64,000 nt of DNA, from assembly GCF_025966695.1 (NCBI RefSeq), contig NZ_JAOEIY010000001.1:258474-322473 (forward strand), read 5' to 3'. This document shows positions 40,495-49,143 of this stretch, piece after piece (position 1 is the stretch's first letter; the number at the start of each line of letters is the position of its first letter). Below the pieces are notes generated by a model. The model had not been told where the DNA came from and did not search any database. It was given only the letters and a program-made list of their open reading frames with translations. The translations under genes and the position numbers were made by a program. This DNA is from Stutzerimonas sp. S1 (lineage in GTDB: Bacteria; Pseudomonadota; Gammaproteobacteria; Pseudomonadales; Pseudomonadaceae).

Positions 40495-41238
40495 TTGAGA
40501 TCACTCCTGTTGACCGCAGCGCTCCTGCTCGGTGGCTGCGGCCTGGCCCACTCAGCGCCGCCCACGCAGGCGCCGCTGACGGTCGGCTACTACGAGTTCC
40601 CACCGGCCATCTACAGTGACCCGCAACAACGGGCCCGCGGCCCCGTGGCCGAACTGACGCGCCGCGTGCTACGGCACGCCGGCTATCGCGCGCGTTTTCG
40701 CTCGTTACCCAGCGCGCGCCTGTATGCCGGATTGAAAAGCGGAAGCGTCGATCTCTGGGCCGGAGCACCTGGCAAGCCCGAACTGGCGGTGCACACACTG
40801 GAAAGCCGTCACACCCTCGGGCGGATCCACCTCAATCTCTACTACCGCCCGGACACGCCGCCGCCACGCATCCCCGAGGACCTGGCCGGGCAAGGGGTGA
40901 TTCTGATCAGCGGCTACAGCTACTGGCCGGAAATCACCGACATGCTGCAGGATCCGGCACTAGGCGTGCGGGTGGTGCATACCAGCAATCATGAATCGGC
41001 GTTGCAGATGCTCCGGTACCGCCGGGCCAACTATGTGCTGGACTACCAGGCCCCGGTGAGCCAAGCCCGCCAGCGCCTGCGGCTGGGCGAACTGCCGTTC
41101 CTGCCGATCAGCGAGGTGCCGATCCACTTCATCGTTTCGCGCTACGCCGCCGACAGCGAGGCAGTGCTCGCTGCGCTGGACCGCGCCTACGATGAGCTGC
41201 GCGCCGCCGGCGAAGACGTCCGCCTGCCGGACGACTGA
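40495..41238 (+). CDS. Extracellular solute-binding protein family 3-like lipoprotein
   Basis: A protein of about 247 aa with a signal ending in the lipobox LLGGC and an SBP_bac_3-type fold: LTVGYYEFPPAIYSD at the N-terminus, then RGPVAELTRRVLRHAGYRARF and LYAGLKSGSVDLWAG. No transporter genes are adjacent, so it may be an orphan sensor or belong to a distant system. The start is uncertain: TTG 40495 gives the best signal peptide (LRSLLLTAALLLGGC), while a GTG at 40426 in the same frame would add 23 polar residues before it. Confidence 0.82.
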   Translation: MRSLLLTAALLLGGCGLAHSAPPTQAPLTVGYYEFPPAIYSDPQQRARGPVAELTRRVLRHAGYRARFRSLPSARLYAGLKSGSVDLWAGAPGKPELAVHTLESRHTLGRIHLNLYYRPDTPPPRIPEDLAGQGVILISGYSYWPEITDMLQDPALGVRVVHTSNHESALQMLRYRRANYVLDYQAPVSQARQRLRLGELPFLPISEVPIHFIVSRYAADSEAVLAALDRAYDELRAAGEDVRLPDD

Positions 41239-41246
41239 GCGGGCTG

Positions 41247-43760
41247 CTATTGGCCTCGCGGCTTGGCCCGCGCGGTGGGCTCGGCGATCAGCGGGTCGTC
41301 CGGCCAGTAATGCTTGGGGTAGCGCCCCTTGAGGTCCTTCTTCACCTCGGCATAGGTGTTGGCCCAGAAGCTCGCCAGATCCTGCGTGACCTGCACCGGC
41401 CGACGGGCCGGCGACAGCAGATGCAGCTTGACGACCTGGCGGCCGCCGGCAATACGCGGCGTCTCGGCCAGGCCGAACAGCTCCTGCAGCCGCACTGCCA
41501 GCACCGGCGGCTGCTCGCTGTAATCAAGGCGAATGCGTGAGCCGGACGGCACCGACAGTGCCACCGGTGCCTGCTCGTCCAGCCGTTGCGGCAGCGGCCA
41601 GGGCAGCAGGGTGGCGAGCATCGCAGGGAGATCGAGCAGGGCGAAATGCGCCAGTCGCGACACCCGCCCCAGATATGGCAACAGCCAGTCTTCCAACCGT
41701 TGGAGCAGCGCGGCATCACTGACGTCCGGCCACTCGCTGGTGCCCGCCGTGTCGAGATCCAGCTGCCGCAGCAGTGCGATGCGCGCCTGCCACTGACGCA
41801 GTTCTGGCGTCCACGGCAGCATCTCCAACCCCTTGCGCCGCACCAACCCGAGCAATGCCCGCCCGCGTGATTCGTCATCCAGACCCGGTAGCGGCTCACG
41901 GCTCAACACCAGCTCGCCGATCCGGCGCTGGCGCTCCGCACGCAGCACGCCCTCACGTTCGTCCCACTCCAGCTCGTCGCGCTGACTGACCTGCTCGGCG
42001 AGTACGCCATCGAACAGCGCCGGATCCAGCGCGACCGCACGGTAGATGCGCTCCTCGCGCCGGCCCTGATGACTGCCGAGCTCGGCGATCACCAACCAGG
42101 GTTCCTTCATCAGCGCATCGGGTTCATCGAATTGCGCGGCGCGGCCGTTGGCCAGACGGTATTCGCCGCCGCCATCCCGGCGCTGGCGCGCGACTCGATC
42201 CGGATAGGCGAAGGCCAGCAACGCAGCGACGGCCTGCGCTTCGTCCAGCGCAGCCGGCGTGCGTTGCGCATCACCGCGCAGCAGGCCGCGAAACTGCCGA
42301 GCCAGCTGCCGCACCCGTTGCACGCCGCCGGCGCGCCCGCTGGCCAGCGAGTGCAGGCGCAAGGCCAGGTCGGCGCCGCCACCGCGCTGGGTGTCGCGCT
42401 CGCTGAGCAGCGCGGCGATGTCCGCCGCCAGCGCCGCCTGCCCCAGCGCCTGGCCGCGCAGCAGCAGATGCGCCAGACGCGGATGTACCGGCAGCTCCGC
42501 CATCGCCTGGCCGTGGGTGGTCAGTTGCCAGCCACCGCGCGGGTTACGCTGCAGGGCACCGAGCCGCTCCAACAGTGCCTGTGCCTGGGCATAGGCCGCC
42601 GCTGGCGGCGCATCCAGCCAGGCCAGTTCACCCGGCTCGGCACCCCAGCGCGCCAGCTGCAGCGCAACACCGGCCAGGTCGGCCTGGAGAATTTCCGCCT
42701 CGCCATGGGCCGCCAGCTGGGCGTGCTGTTCCTCGGACCACAGCCGGAAGCAGACGCCGGGCTCCAGACGCCCGGCGCGCCCCGCCCGCTGCGTCGCCGA
42801 AGCGCGGGAAATGCGCCGCGTCTCCAGGCGCGTCATGCCGCTGCCCGGGTCGAAACGCGGCACTCGCGCCAGCCCGGCATCCACCACCACCCGCACGCCT
42901 TCGATGGTCAGGCTGGTTTCGGCGATGTTGGTGGCCAGCACGACCTTGCGCGTGCCCGCCGGCGCCGGCTCGATCGCCGCTCGCTGCGCCGCCAGTTCCA
43001 GCTCGCCATGCAGCGGGCAGAGCAGCACATCGCTGCGCCCGGCCAGCGACTCGGCCAGCACCTCGTTGACGCGGCGGATCTCCGCCTGCCCCGGCAGGAA
43101 TACCAGCAAACTGCCGTGCTCCTCGTCCAGCGCCTGCAGCACCATCTGCACCACCCGCGCCTCGATGCGCTCGCCGGCCTGGTAGGGCCGCCCCCAGCGC
43201 AGCGCCACCGGGTGCATGCGCCCGTCGCTGCGCACCACCGGCGCCTGGTCGAGCAGGCTGGACAACCGCTCGCCCTCCAGCGTCGCCGACATCAGCAGCA
43301 GCTTGAGCGGCTCGTCGCGCAGCAGCAGCCGCGCATTGAGCGTCAGCGCCAGCGCCAGGTCGGCATCCAGGCTGCGCTCGTGAAATTCATCGAAGATCAC
43401 CAGGCCGACGCCTTCGAGTGCCGGATCGTCCTGCAGGCGACGGGCAAGAATGCCTTCGGTGACCACCTCGATGCGCGTGTTCGGGCCGACCCGGCTTTCC
43501 AGGCGGATGCGATAGCCGACGGTCTCGCCGACCCGTTCGCCCAGCTCGCTGGCCAGGCGCTCGGCCGCCGCGCGCGCGGCCAGGCGCCGTGGTTCGAGCA
43601 TGACGATCGACTGCCCGGCCAGCCAGGATTCGTCCAGCAATGCCAGCGGCACGCGGGTGGTCTTGCCGGCCCCGGGCGGCGCCTCCAGCACCGCTTCGTC
43701 GCGAGTACACAGGGCCTGACGCAGGGCTGGCAGGGCTTCGTCGATGGGTAGGCTGATCAT
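41247..43760 (-). CDS. hrpB: ATP-dependent helicase HrpB
   Basis: HrpB (837 aa) is a DEAH-type superfamily 2 helicase. Motifs: GAGKTT (residues 30-35), DEFH in VIFDEFHERSLDADLA, MSATLEG (motif III), TNIAETSLTIEGV and QRAGRAGR (motif VI), then the HA2 winged-helix region and the HrpB-specific C-terminal domain ending in YPKHYWPDDP. Its cellular role is poorly defined in most bacteria. GGAG precedes the ATG. It is convergent with the solute-binding lipoprotein (8 nt apart). Confidence 0.96.
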   Translation of the reverse strand: MISLPIDEALPALRQALCTRDEAVLEAPPGAGKTTRVPLALLDESWLAGQSIVMLEPRRLAARAAAERLASELGERVGETVGYRIRLESRVGPNTRIEVVTEGILARRLQDDPALEGVGLVIFDEFHERSLDADLALALTLNARLLLRDEPLKLLLMSATLEGERLSSLLDQAPVVRSDGRMHPVALRWGRPYQAGERIEARVVQMVLQALDEEHGSLLVFLPGQAEIRRVNEVLAESLAGRSDVLLCPLHGELELAAQRAAIEPAPAGTRKVVLATNIAETSLTIEGVRVVVDAGLARVPRFDPGSGMTRLETRRISRASATQRAGRAGRLEPGVCFRLWSEEQHAQLAAHGEAEILQADLAGVALQLARWGAEPGELAWLDAPPAAAYAQAQALLERLGALQRNPRGGWQLTTHGQAMAELPVHPRLAHLLLRGQALGQAALAADIAALLSERDTQRGGGADLALRLHSLASGRAGGVQRVRQLARQFRGLLRGDAQRTPAALDEAQAVAALLAFAYPDRVARQRRDGGGEYRLANGRAAQFDEPDALMKEPWLVIAELGSHQGRREERIYRAVALDPALFDGVLAEQVSQRDELEWDEREGVLRAERQRRIGELVLSREPLPGLDDESRGRALLGLVRRKGLEMLPWTPELRQWQARIALLRQLDLDTAGTSEWPDVSDAALLQRLEDWLLPYLGRVSRLAHFALLDLPAMLATLLPWPLPQRLDEQAPVALSVPSGSRIRLDYSEQPPVLAVRLQELFGLAETPRIAGGRQVVKLHLLSPARRPVQVTQDLASFWANTYAEVKKDLKGRYPKHYWPDDPLIAEPTARAKPRGQ

Positions 43761-43949
43761 GGCGGCTCCGGTTTGCGGCCGCCGATTATATAGACGCCAC
43801 GCGCCGCGCAGCGCCCCCAGCCCTGCCGTCCAACGCGGGCGCGTCGGTATAGGGCGACTTTGCGAACAGCCACGCCGTCACGGCGGTCCGATATCAGGAA
43901 AACATCACGCAGCCCTTGTATAGTTGCGCCACTTTTTGCGGAGGTCCCT

Positions 43950-44366
43950 ATGCGTACTCGTTCCCGTGTCATCGGCGGCGTGCTGGCCGTCTCCCTGTTC
44001 ACCCAACTGGCCGCCTGCGGCACGCTGTTCTACCCCGATCGCCGCGGGCAGATCGAAGGCCGCATCGATCCGGCGGTGGCCGTGCTCAACGCCATCGGCC
44101 TGCTGTTCTATGTGATTCCCGGCCTGATCGCCTTCGGCATCGACTTCGCCACCGGCGCCATCTACCTGCCCGAGGGCGAATACTCGGTGGCACCGCAGAA
44201 ACTGCAGGAGGCCATCGGCGCCGACGGCCGCGTCGACCAGGCACGGCTCAAAGCCATCCTCGAGGAAGAAATCGGCCGCAGCCTGCCGCTGGATGATCCG
44301 CGACTGATCCAGCAGAGCGGCAACCACGAGCAGCTGGCCACCTTCGGCCTGCGGACGGCCGTCTGA
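43950..44366 (+). CDS. Conserved hypothetical lipoprotein
   Basis: A 138-aa predicted lipoprotein whose signal MRTRSRVIGGVLAVSLFTQLAAC ends in the lipobox LAAC. The mature part has a hydrophobic stretch (VAVLNAIGLLFYVIPGLIAFGIDFATGAIYLP) and a charged helical C-terminal half. It resembles small lipoproteins widely annotated as hypothetical in Pseudomonas; I do not know a function. A strong GCGGAGG lies in front of the ATG, and a possible -10 (TATAGT, 43919-43924) sits about 26 nt upstream. Divergent from hrpB. Confidence 0.82.
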   Translation: MRTRSRVIGGVLAVSLFTQLAACGTLFYPDRRGQIEGRIDPAVAVLNAIGLLFYVIPGLIAFGIDFATGAIYLPEGEYSVAPQKLQEAIGADGRVDQARLKAILEEEIGRSLPLDDPRLIQQSGNHEQLATFGLRTAV

Positions 44367-44397
44367 TGGGTATTGGCGCGCTTGGCGGCCTGCCACG

Positions 44398-45291
44398 ATG
44401 AGTACTAGCGCCGAGCACGCCCGCCTGCTGCGCCGTGCCACTGGTGCTGCACTGGCGGTGGCGCTGTTTCTCGCCGTGAGCAAGGCCGTGGCCTGGTGGC
44501 TGAGCGGTTCGGTGAGCCTGCTGGCGGGCCTGACCGACTCGCTGCTCGATGGCGCCGCCTCGTTGCTCAACCTGCTGGCAGTGCATTACTCGCTGCGTCC
44601 GGCCGATGACGATCATCGCTACGGCCACGGCAAGGCGGAGGCGCTGGCCGGGCTCGGGCAGGCGGCGTTCATCGGCGTCAGCGCGCTGCTGGTCGGCGCC
44701 CAGGGCGTCGACCGGCTGCTGCATCCGCAGCCATTGGGCGCGCCGCTGCTGGGCATCGTGGTGATCGTCGTCTCGCTGGGACTGACGTTCGCGCTGCTTG
44801 TCTACCAACGTCACGTGGTACGGATCACCGGCTCGACGGCGATCCGCGCCGACTCGCTGCACTACCGCTCGGACCTGCTGCTCAACAGCAGCATCCTGCT
44901 CGCGCTGGTGCTGGCGAGCTACGGCTGGGAGCAACTGGACGCCATCTTCGGCATCGCCATCGCCTTCTACATCCTCTGGAGCGCGGCGAGCATCCTGCGC
45001 GAGGCCGGCGCGGTGCTGATGGACACCGAGGTATCCCCGCAGATCAGTGAGGACATGCATCGGCTCGCCTGTAGCGTGCCCGGCGTGCTCGGCTGCCATG
45101 ACCTGCGCACGCGGGTCTCCGGCACCCGCTGGTTCGTCCAGCTGCATCTGGAACTGCCCGGCGAACTGTCGCTGACGCGGGCGCATGCCTTGTGCGACGA
45201 GGTCGAAGCGACGATCCACGCGCGCTATCCGCGCGCCGAGGTGCTGGTGCATGCCGACCCGCAGGAAGTGGTAACACCGCCAACTCCGTGA
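44398..45291 (+). CDS. Cation diffusion facilitator, FieF-like
   Basis: A 297-aa CDF transporter that exports divalent cations (Zn, Fe or Cd in FieF) in exchange for protons. It has six membrane segments, the tetrahedral site residues in TDSLLDGAAS (helix 2) and ADSLHYRSDLL (helix 5, HxxxD), the HRYGHGKAEALAG loop, and the cytoplasmic dimerisation domain. The DxxxD/HxxxD set fits zinc/iron transporters rather than manganese. It lies 31 nt after the small lipoprotein gene. Confidence 0.94.
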   Translation: MSTSAEHARLLRRATGAALAVALFLAVSKAVAWWLSGSVSLLAGLTDSLLDGAASLLNLLAVHYSLRPADDDHRYGHGKAEALAGLGQAAFIGVSALLVGAQGVDRLLHPQPLGAPLLGIVVIVVSLGLTFALLVYQRHVVRITGSTAIRADSLHYRSDLLLNSSILLALVLASYGWEQLDAIFGIAIAFYILWSAASILREAGAVLMDTEVSPQISEDMHRLACSVPGVLGCHDLRTRVSGTRWFVQLHLELPGELSLTRAHALCDEVEATIHARYPRAEVLVHADPQEVVTPPTP

Positions 45292-45297
45292 GCGGGC

Positions 45298-45329
45298 AAA
45301 AAAAAAGACCACGCCTTGGCGTGGTCTTT
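45298..45329 (-). terminator. Terminator hairpin with strong leftward U tract
   Basis: The stem GACCACGCC/GGCGTGGTC has a nine-base A run on its left side, a strong U tract for leftward transcription. The rightward tail is only CTTTCATTAT, so as a fieF terminator it is weaker. No leftward gene is recognisable upstream of it; see the region at 45330-45590. Confidence 0.85.
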
Positions 45330-45590
45330 CATTATCTGGCGGGCCGCGGGTAACGGCATCTTCATCCAGCGCCTTGTGGGCGGTGGGGTCCCGGACCGCT
45401 GCGCAGGGTAAGCGCAGCGGGGAAGTACCAGCCGGTTGACCGGTACCGTTACTGCCGGGAGCGGAAGTTGTGATCAGGTTACGCGCCTCGCCGCGGCAGA
45501 TGCTTGCGAAGATTGCTCAAATCAACACCTCTTGCGCAATGATCGCCAACCGAGTCATTCTTTCTCGCAATCTTTCTTCTGGCGACAGCA
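45330..45590 (-). other. Structured intergenic region, candidate leftward RNA
   Basis: This 261-nt gap before the Lrp-type gene has no convincing protein gene. It holds nested inverted repeats: GTAACGG (45350-45356) pairs with CCGTTAC (45446-45452), and inside this lies a perfect 9-bp hairpin CCGCTGCGC/GCGCAGCGG (45396-45420). A leftward transcript would end at the strong terminator at 45298. I found no clear promoter and no match to an RNA family I know. The right end (45505-45575) has repeated TTGCG/CGCAAT blocks that may bind the Lrp-type regulator. Confidence 0.4.
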
Positions 45591-45593
45591 AAA

Positions 45594-46073
45594 ATGAGCA
45601 AACTCGACCGCTTCGACCTACGCATTCTCGCCGAACTGCAGCATGACGCCCGCATCTCCAACCAGGAACTGGCCGAACGCATCGGCCTGTCGCCGTCGCC
45701 CTGCTCCCGCCGCGTCAAGCAGCTCGAAGACGACGGCTACATTGCGCGCCAGGTCGCCCTGCTCGACCGCAAGAAGCTTGGCCTGACGCTCACCGCCTAC
45801 GTGCTGATCGGCATGGACCGCCACACCCCGGAGCGCTTCGAGCACTTTGAACAGGTGATCGGTAAATGCCCGCAGGTGCTGGAGTGCAGCCTGGTCACCG
45901 GCATGGATGCCGACTACCAGCTCAAGGTGGTGGTGCCGGACATGGAGCACTACCAGCAGTTCCTGCTCGGCACCCTGACGCGTATCGAAGGCGTGTCCAG
46001 CGTGCGTTCCAGCTTCGTGCTACGCCAGGTGGCGTCGAGCACCGAGCTGCCGCTGGAGCACCTGCGCGGCTGA
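45594..46073 (+). CDS. Lrp/AsnC family transcriptional regulator
   Basis: A 159-aa regulator: N-terminal winged helix (LDRFDLRILAELQHDARISNQELAERIGLSPSPCSRRVKQLEDDGYI, about residues 3-48) and a C-terminal RAM domain for amino acid sensing and oligomerisation (LECSLVTGMDADYQLKVVVPDM). The group with LSPSPCSRRV usually controls a divergently transcribed amino-acid gene; here no such gene lies on the left, only the structured region up to 45330. Downstream genes are unrelated. The ribosome site is weak. Confidence 0.93.
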   Translation: MSKLDRFDLRILAELQHDARISNQELAERIGLSPSPCSRRVKQLEDDGYIARQVALLDRKKLGLTLTAYVLIGMDRHTPERFEHFEQVIGKCPQVLECSLVTGMDADYQLKVVVPDMEHYQQFLLGTLTRIEGVSSVRSSFVLRQVASSTELPLEHLRG

Positions 46074-46117
46074 GACACCGCTCACGAACCGAAGCCACAT
46101 CCAGCAGGCCTATTGCG

Positions 46118-46123
46118 TATAAT
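46118..46123 (+). promoter_or_regulatory. Likely -10 element for DUF2788 gene
   Basis: A perfect TATAAT lies at 46118-46123. The -35 is unclear. The leader to the ATG at 46243 would be about 110 nt. Confidence 0.45.
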
Positions 46124-46242
46124 CCGCGCCGCCTTGCTATGCCCCGCACGCCGATCCAATAAGAGCCTCGCTCGATAACTACTCGCCTGCCGCTGTCATA
46201 GCTCTCGTCGTCTGTTTCAGACCTAGTCATGCGGAGGATTAA

Positions 46243-46446
46243 ATGGATCCAGCTGTTTTCGAAGAGTGGATGATGATCATCCTGGTCGGCGGCCTCGTGG
46301 CCTTCATGGCCTTCATCGTCTGGGATCTCGCGAAAAAATCGAAAGCCGGGCGCTACGGCACGCTGGTGCTGTTCGGCGCGCTCGGACTGGGCGTACTCGG
46401 TTTCGTCATCAAGACCCTGGTGATCGGCAGCCTCGAAGGCATCTGA
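46243..46446 (+). CDS. Small membrane protein, DUF2788 family
   Basis: A 67-aa protein with two membrane segments (about residues 9-29 and 40-62) joined by a short basic loop (DLAKKSKAGRYG). It matches the DUF2788 family of small conserved proteins in gammaproteobacteria; function unknown. A strong GCGGAGG precedes the ATG by 6 nt. The globin gene follows 72 nt later in the same direction. Confidence 0.87.
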   Translation: MDPAVFEEWMMIILVGGLVAFMAFIVWDLAKKSKAGRYGTLVLFGALGLGVLGFVIKTLVIGSLEGI

Positions 46447-46518
46447 TCGCCCTTCCCATCCGAATCTGCGGCCGCGTCACCCGACGCGGCCCGGGTCGTT
46501 ATTTGCTAAGGAAAAGCC

Positions 46519-46911
46519 ATGAAAGCCACCGACCGGGTGATGCAGAGCTACGGACGCTGCTGCGCCAGTGCCACTTTCTTCGAAGATTTCTACGTCAACT
46601 TCCTCGCCAGCTCGCCGATGGTCCGCGAGAAATTCGTCCAGACCGACATGGCCGCGCAGAAACAGTTGCTGCGCGCCGGCATCCTCAATCTGGTGCTGTT
46701 TGCGCGCGGCATGCCGGACACCAAGCTCAAGGCGCTGGGCCAGAGCCACTCGCGCAGCGGCTTCGATATTCGTCCGGAGCTCTACGATCTGTGGCTGGCA
46801 GCGCTGCTGCGCACCATCGGCGAGCATGACGACGACGCCGGCAAGGACGATCTGCTGGCCTGGCGCGAAGTGCTGGGCAAGGGCATCGAGGTGATCAAGT
46901 CGTGCTACTGA
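46519..46911 (+). CDS. Single-domain globin
   Basis: A 130-aa globin. The proximal heme ligand is predicted to be His77 in LGQSHSRSGFDIRPELYDLWLAALL, the usual F-G-H helix pattern, and Phe39 in VREKFVQTDM fits the invariant CD1 position. There is no reductase domain, so it is not a flavohemoglobin. Ligand (oxygen, NO or a redox signal) is unknown. TAAGGA precedes the ATG. Its neighbours (DUF2788 gene, rluE) give no functional clue. Confidence 0.85.
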   Translation: MKATDRVMQSYGRCCASATFFEDFYVNFLASSPMVREKFVQTDMAAQKQLLRAGILNLVLFARGMPDTKLKALGQSHSRSGFDIRPELYDLWLAALLRTIGEHDDDAGKDDLLAWREVLGKGIEVIKSCY

Positions 46912-46927
46912 CGCATCCGCCGGCGCG

Positions 46928-47566
46928 CTAAAGCTGCGCCGGCACCTCCCGCCACTCGCCCGGCTGCAGGCCATCGAGCGTCCACGGCCCGATGCGCACC
47001 CGCACCAGGCGCAGGGTCGGCAACCCGACCGCCGCCGTCATGCGCCTGACCTGGCGATTGCGCCCCTCGCGAATCACCAATTCCAGCCAGCTGGTCGGCA
47101 CGCTCTTGCGAAAGCGCACCGGCGGGTTGCGTGGCCATAGCTCGGGCTCATCGAGCTGCCGTGCTTCGGCCGGCAGGGTCAGGCCGTCATTGAGCTGGAC
47201 GCCATCGCGCAAGCGCTGCAGCTGCTCGGCGCTGACCTCACCTTCCACCTGCACCCAGTAGGTCTTCGGCAACTTGTGCTTCGGGTCGGCGATACGCGCC
47301 TGCAACTGGCCATCGTTGGTCAAGAGCAGCAGCCCCTCGCTGTCGCGATCCAGCCGGCCGGCCGGATAGACGCCCGGCACCTGCACATAATCCTTCAGCG
47401 TCGCGCGGCCATCGGCATCGTTGAACTGGGTGAGCACATCGAACGGCTTGTTCAGCAACAACAGGCGTGGCTCGGCCGGCGGTGCCTTGGCGATGCGACG
47501 CGGCGCGGATGGGCGCGCGGTTCGTGCAGGCGGACGCGAGGATGGAGAACGCGGCGGACGGGGCAT
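46928..47566 (-). CDS. rluE: 23S rRNA pseudouridine synthase RluE-like
   Basis: A 212-aa member of the RsuA/RluB/E/F pseudouridine synthase family. The catalytic Asp73 lies in [14 protein letters not shown]; other conserved parts are [19 protein letters not shown] and [12 protein letters not shown]. It lacks an S4 RNA-binding domain, having instead a basic Pro/Arg/Ser-rich N-terminal tail, as in RluE, which modifies U2457 of 23S rRNA. It converges with the globin gene and is divergent from the urea operon. Confidence 0.9.
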   Translation of the reverse strand: MPRPPRSPSSRPPARTARPSAPRRIAKAPPAEPRLLLLNKPFDVLTQFNDADGRATLKDYVQVPGVYPAGRLDRDSEGLLLLTNDGQLQARIADPKHKLPKTYWVQVEGEVSAEQLQRLRDGVQLNDGLTLPAEARQLDEPELWPRNPPVRFRKSVPTSWLELVIREGRNRQVRRMTAAVGLPTLRLVRVRIGPWTLDGLQPGEWREVPAQL

Positions 47567-47695
47567 GGCGATGGCTCTCGGAGCGGGCCGGCCATGCTAG
47601 AAGTGACGCCCAGCAGTCGCAAGTGGCGGAGCCCCCGCTGCGCGGCACTGAAATCGGGCAAAGCGGCCTCCGGCAGTGCGCCACTCGTCTTCGCG

Positions 47696-47712
47696 TGCAC
47701 CAGCGTGGCTCA
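47696..47712 (+). promoter_or_regulatory. Candidate NtrC binding site upstream of urtA
   Basis: TGCACCAGCGTGGCTCA matches the NtrC dyad TGCACCA-N3-TGGTGCA at 12 of 14 positions. It lies about 83 nt upstream of a sigma-54 promoter, a normal enhancer distance. Confidence 0.6.
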
Positions 47713-47778
47713 CCGAGAAAGCTGTCCAATCAGCGGCAGATCGGCGCAAAGCCGCGTCGCAGAAGGCTTTGCGCCATT

Positions 47779-47795
47779 TGGCACGGATGCTGCCA
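47779..47795 (+). promoter_or_regulatory. Sigma-54 promoter of urtABCDE
   Basis: TTGGCACGGATGCTGCC keeps the perfect -24 element TGGCACG, with GG and GC separated by 10 nt; the -12 part is CTGCC instead of TTGCA. The start site would be about 55 nt before urtA. Confidence 0.7.
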
Positions 47796-47858
47796 TTGCT
47801 CCTGGCGTTCCGATGTTTTCAGCCCACAGTTGCGCACGGACAGCCAAGGAGCCCCACG

Positions 47859-49127
47859 ATGAAACGCCGTCCTCTGATCAAGACCACCCTCGCCGCCAGT
47901 GCCCTGATGCTCAGCGGCCTGTTCCCGTTCACCCTGCAGGCCGCCGAGACCATCAAGGTCGGTATCCTGCATTCGCTGTCCGGCACCATGGCCATCTCCG
48001 AGACCTCGCTCAAGGACATGGCGCTGATGACCATCGACGAGATCAACGCCAAAGGCGGCGTGCTCGGCAAGCAGCTCGAGCCGGTGGTGGTCGATCCGGC
48101 TTCCAACTGGCCGCTGTTCGCCGAGAAAGGCCGCCAGCTGCTGACCCAGGACAAGGTCGCGGTGACCTTCGGCTGCTGGACCAGCGTGTCGCGCAAGTCG
48201 GTGCTGCCGGTCTATGAAGAACTCGACGGCCTGCTGTTCTACCCGGTGCAGTACGAGGGCGAAGAGCTGTCGCCGAACGTGTTCTACACCGGCGCGGCGC
48301 CAAACCAGCAGGCCATCCCGGCGGTCGAGTACCTGATGAGCGAAGACGGCGGCAGCGCCGAGCGCTTCTTCCTGCTCGGTACCGACTACGTCTACCCGCG
48401 CACCACCAACAAGATCCTGCGCGCCTTCCTGATCAGCAAGGGCGTGCCGGAATCCAGCATCGAAGAGGTCTACACGCCGTTCGGTCACAGCGATTACCAG
48501 ACCATCGTCGCCAACATCAAGAAGTTCGCCGCCGGCGGCAAGACCGCTGTGGTATCGACCATCAACGGCGACTCCAACGTGCCCTTCTACAAGGAGCTGG
48601 CCAACCAGGGCCTGGAAGCCACTGACGTTCCGGTCGTGGCCTTCTCGGTCGGTGAGGAAGAACTGCGTGGCATCGACACCAAGCCGCTCGTTGGTCACCT
48701 GGCCGCCTGGAACTACTTCCAGTCGGTTGAAAACCCGGTAAACGAAGCCTTCGTCAGCAAGTGGAAGGCCTACGCCAAGGCCCAGAACCTGCCGGGCGCC
48801 GACAAGGCGGTGACCAACGACCCGATGGAAGCCACCTACGTCGGTATCCACATGTGGGCGCAGGCGGTCGAGAAAGCCGGCACCACCGACGTCGGCAAGG
48901 TGCGCGACGCGCTGGCCGGCCAGACCTTCAAGGCACCGAGCGGCTACACCCTGACCATGGACGAGAAGAACCACCACCTGCACAAGCCGGTGATGATCGG
49001 CGAGGTCCAGGAGGACGGTCAGTTCTCGGTGGTCTGGGAAACCGAAAGCCCGGTCCGCGCGCAGCCGTGGAGCCCCTACATCCCGGGCAACGACAAGAAG
49101 CCGGATTACGCGGTGAAGTCGAACTAA
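47859..49127 (+). CDS. urtA: Urea ABC transporter, substrate-binding protein
   Basis: UrtA (422 aa) is the periplasmic urea receptor of the UrtABCDE importer. It has a signal peptide (MKRRPLIKTTLAASALMLSGLFPFTLQA) and a type 1 (Leu/Ile/Val-binding) fold: IKVGILHSLSGTMAISE, TFGCWTSVSRKSVLPVYEE, FYPVQYEGEE and NDPMEATYVGIHMWAQAVEKAG. AAGGAG precedes the ATG at 8 nt. It is the first gene of the operon and is separated from urtB by 176 nt containing palindromic repeats, which could let this most abundant component be made in excess. Confidence 0.96.
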   Translation: MKRRPLIKTTLAASALMLSGLFPFTLQAAETIKVGILHSLSGTMAISETSLKDMALMTIDEINAKGGVLGKQLEPVVVDPASNWPLFAEKGRQLLTQDKVAVTFGCWTSVSRKSVLPVYEELDGLLFYPVQYEGEELSPNVFYTGAAPNQQAIPAVEYLMSEDGGSAERFFLLGTDYVYPRTTNKILRAFLISKGVPESSIEEVYTPFGHSDYQTIVANIKKFAAGGKTAVVSTINGDSNVPFYKELANQGLEATDVPVVAFSVGEEELRGIDTKPLVGHLAAWNYFQSVENPVNEAFVSKWKAYAKAQNLPGADKAVTNDPMEATYVGIHMWAQAVEKAGTTDVGKVRDALAGQTFKAPSGYTLTMDEKNHHLHKPVMIGEVQEDGQFSVVWETESPVRAQPWSPYIPGNDKKPDYAVKSN

Positions 49128-49143
49128 CCGCTGCGGTCGTCGC

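Noticed and set aside
45479..45718. Small minus-strand protein gene before the Lrp-type regulator
   Set aside because: The frame is mostly antisense to the start of the regulator gene, has no ribosome site and no similarity; short frames such as the one starting near 45579 are chance.
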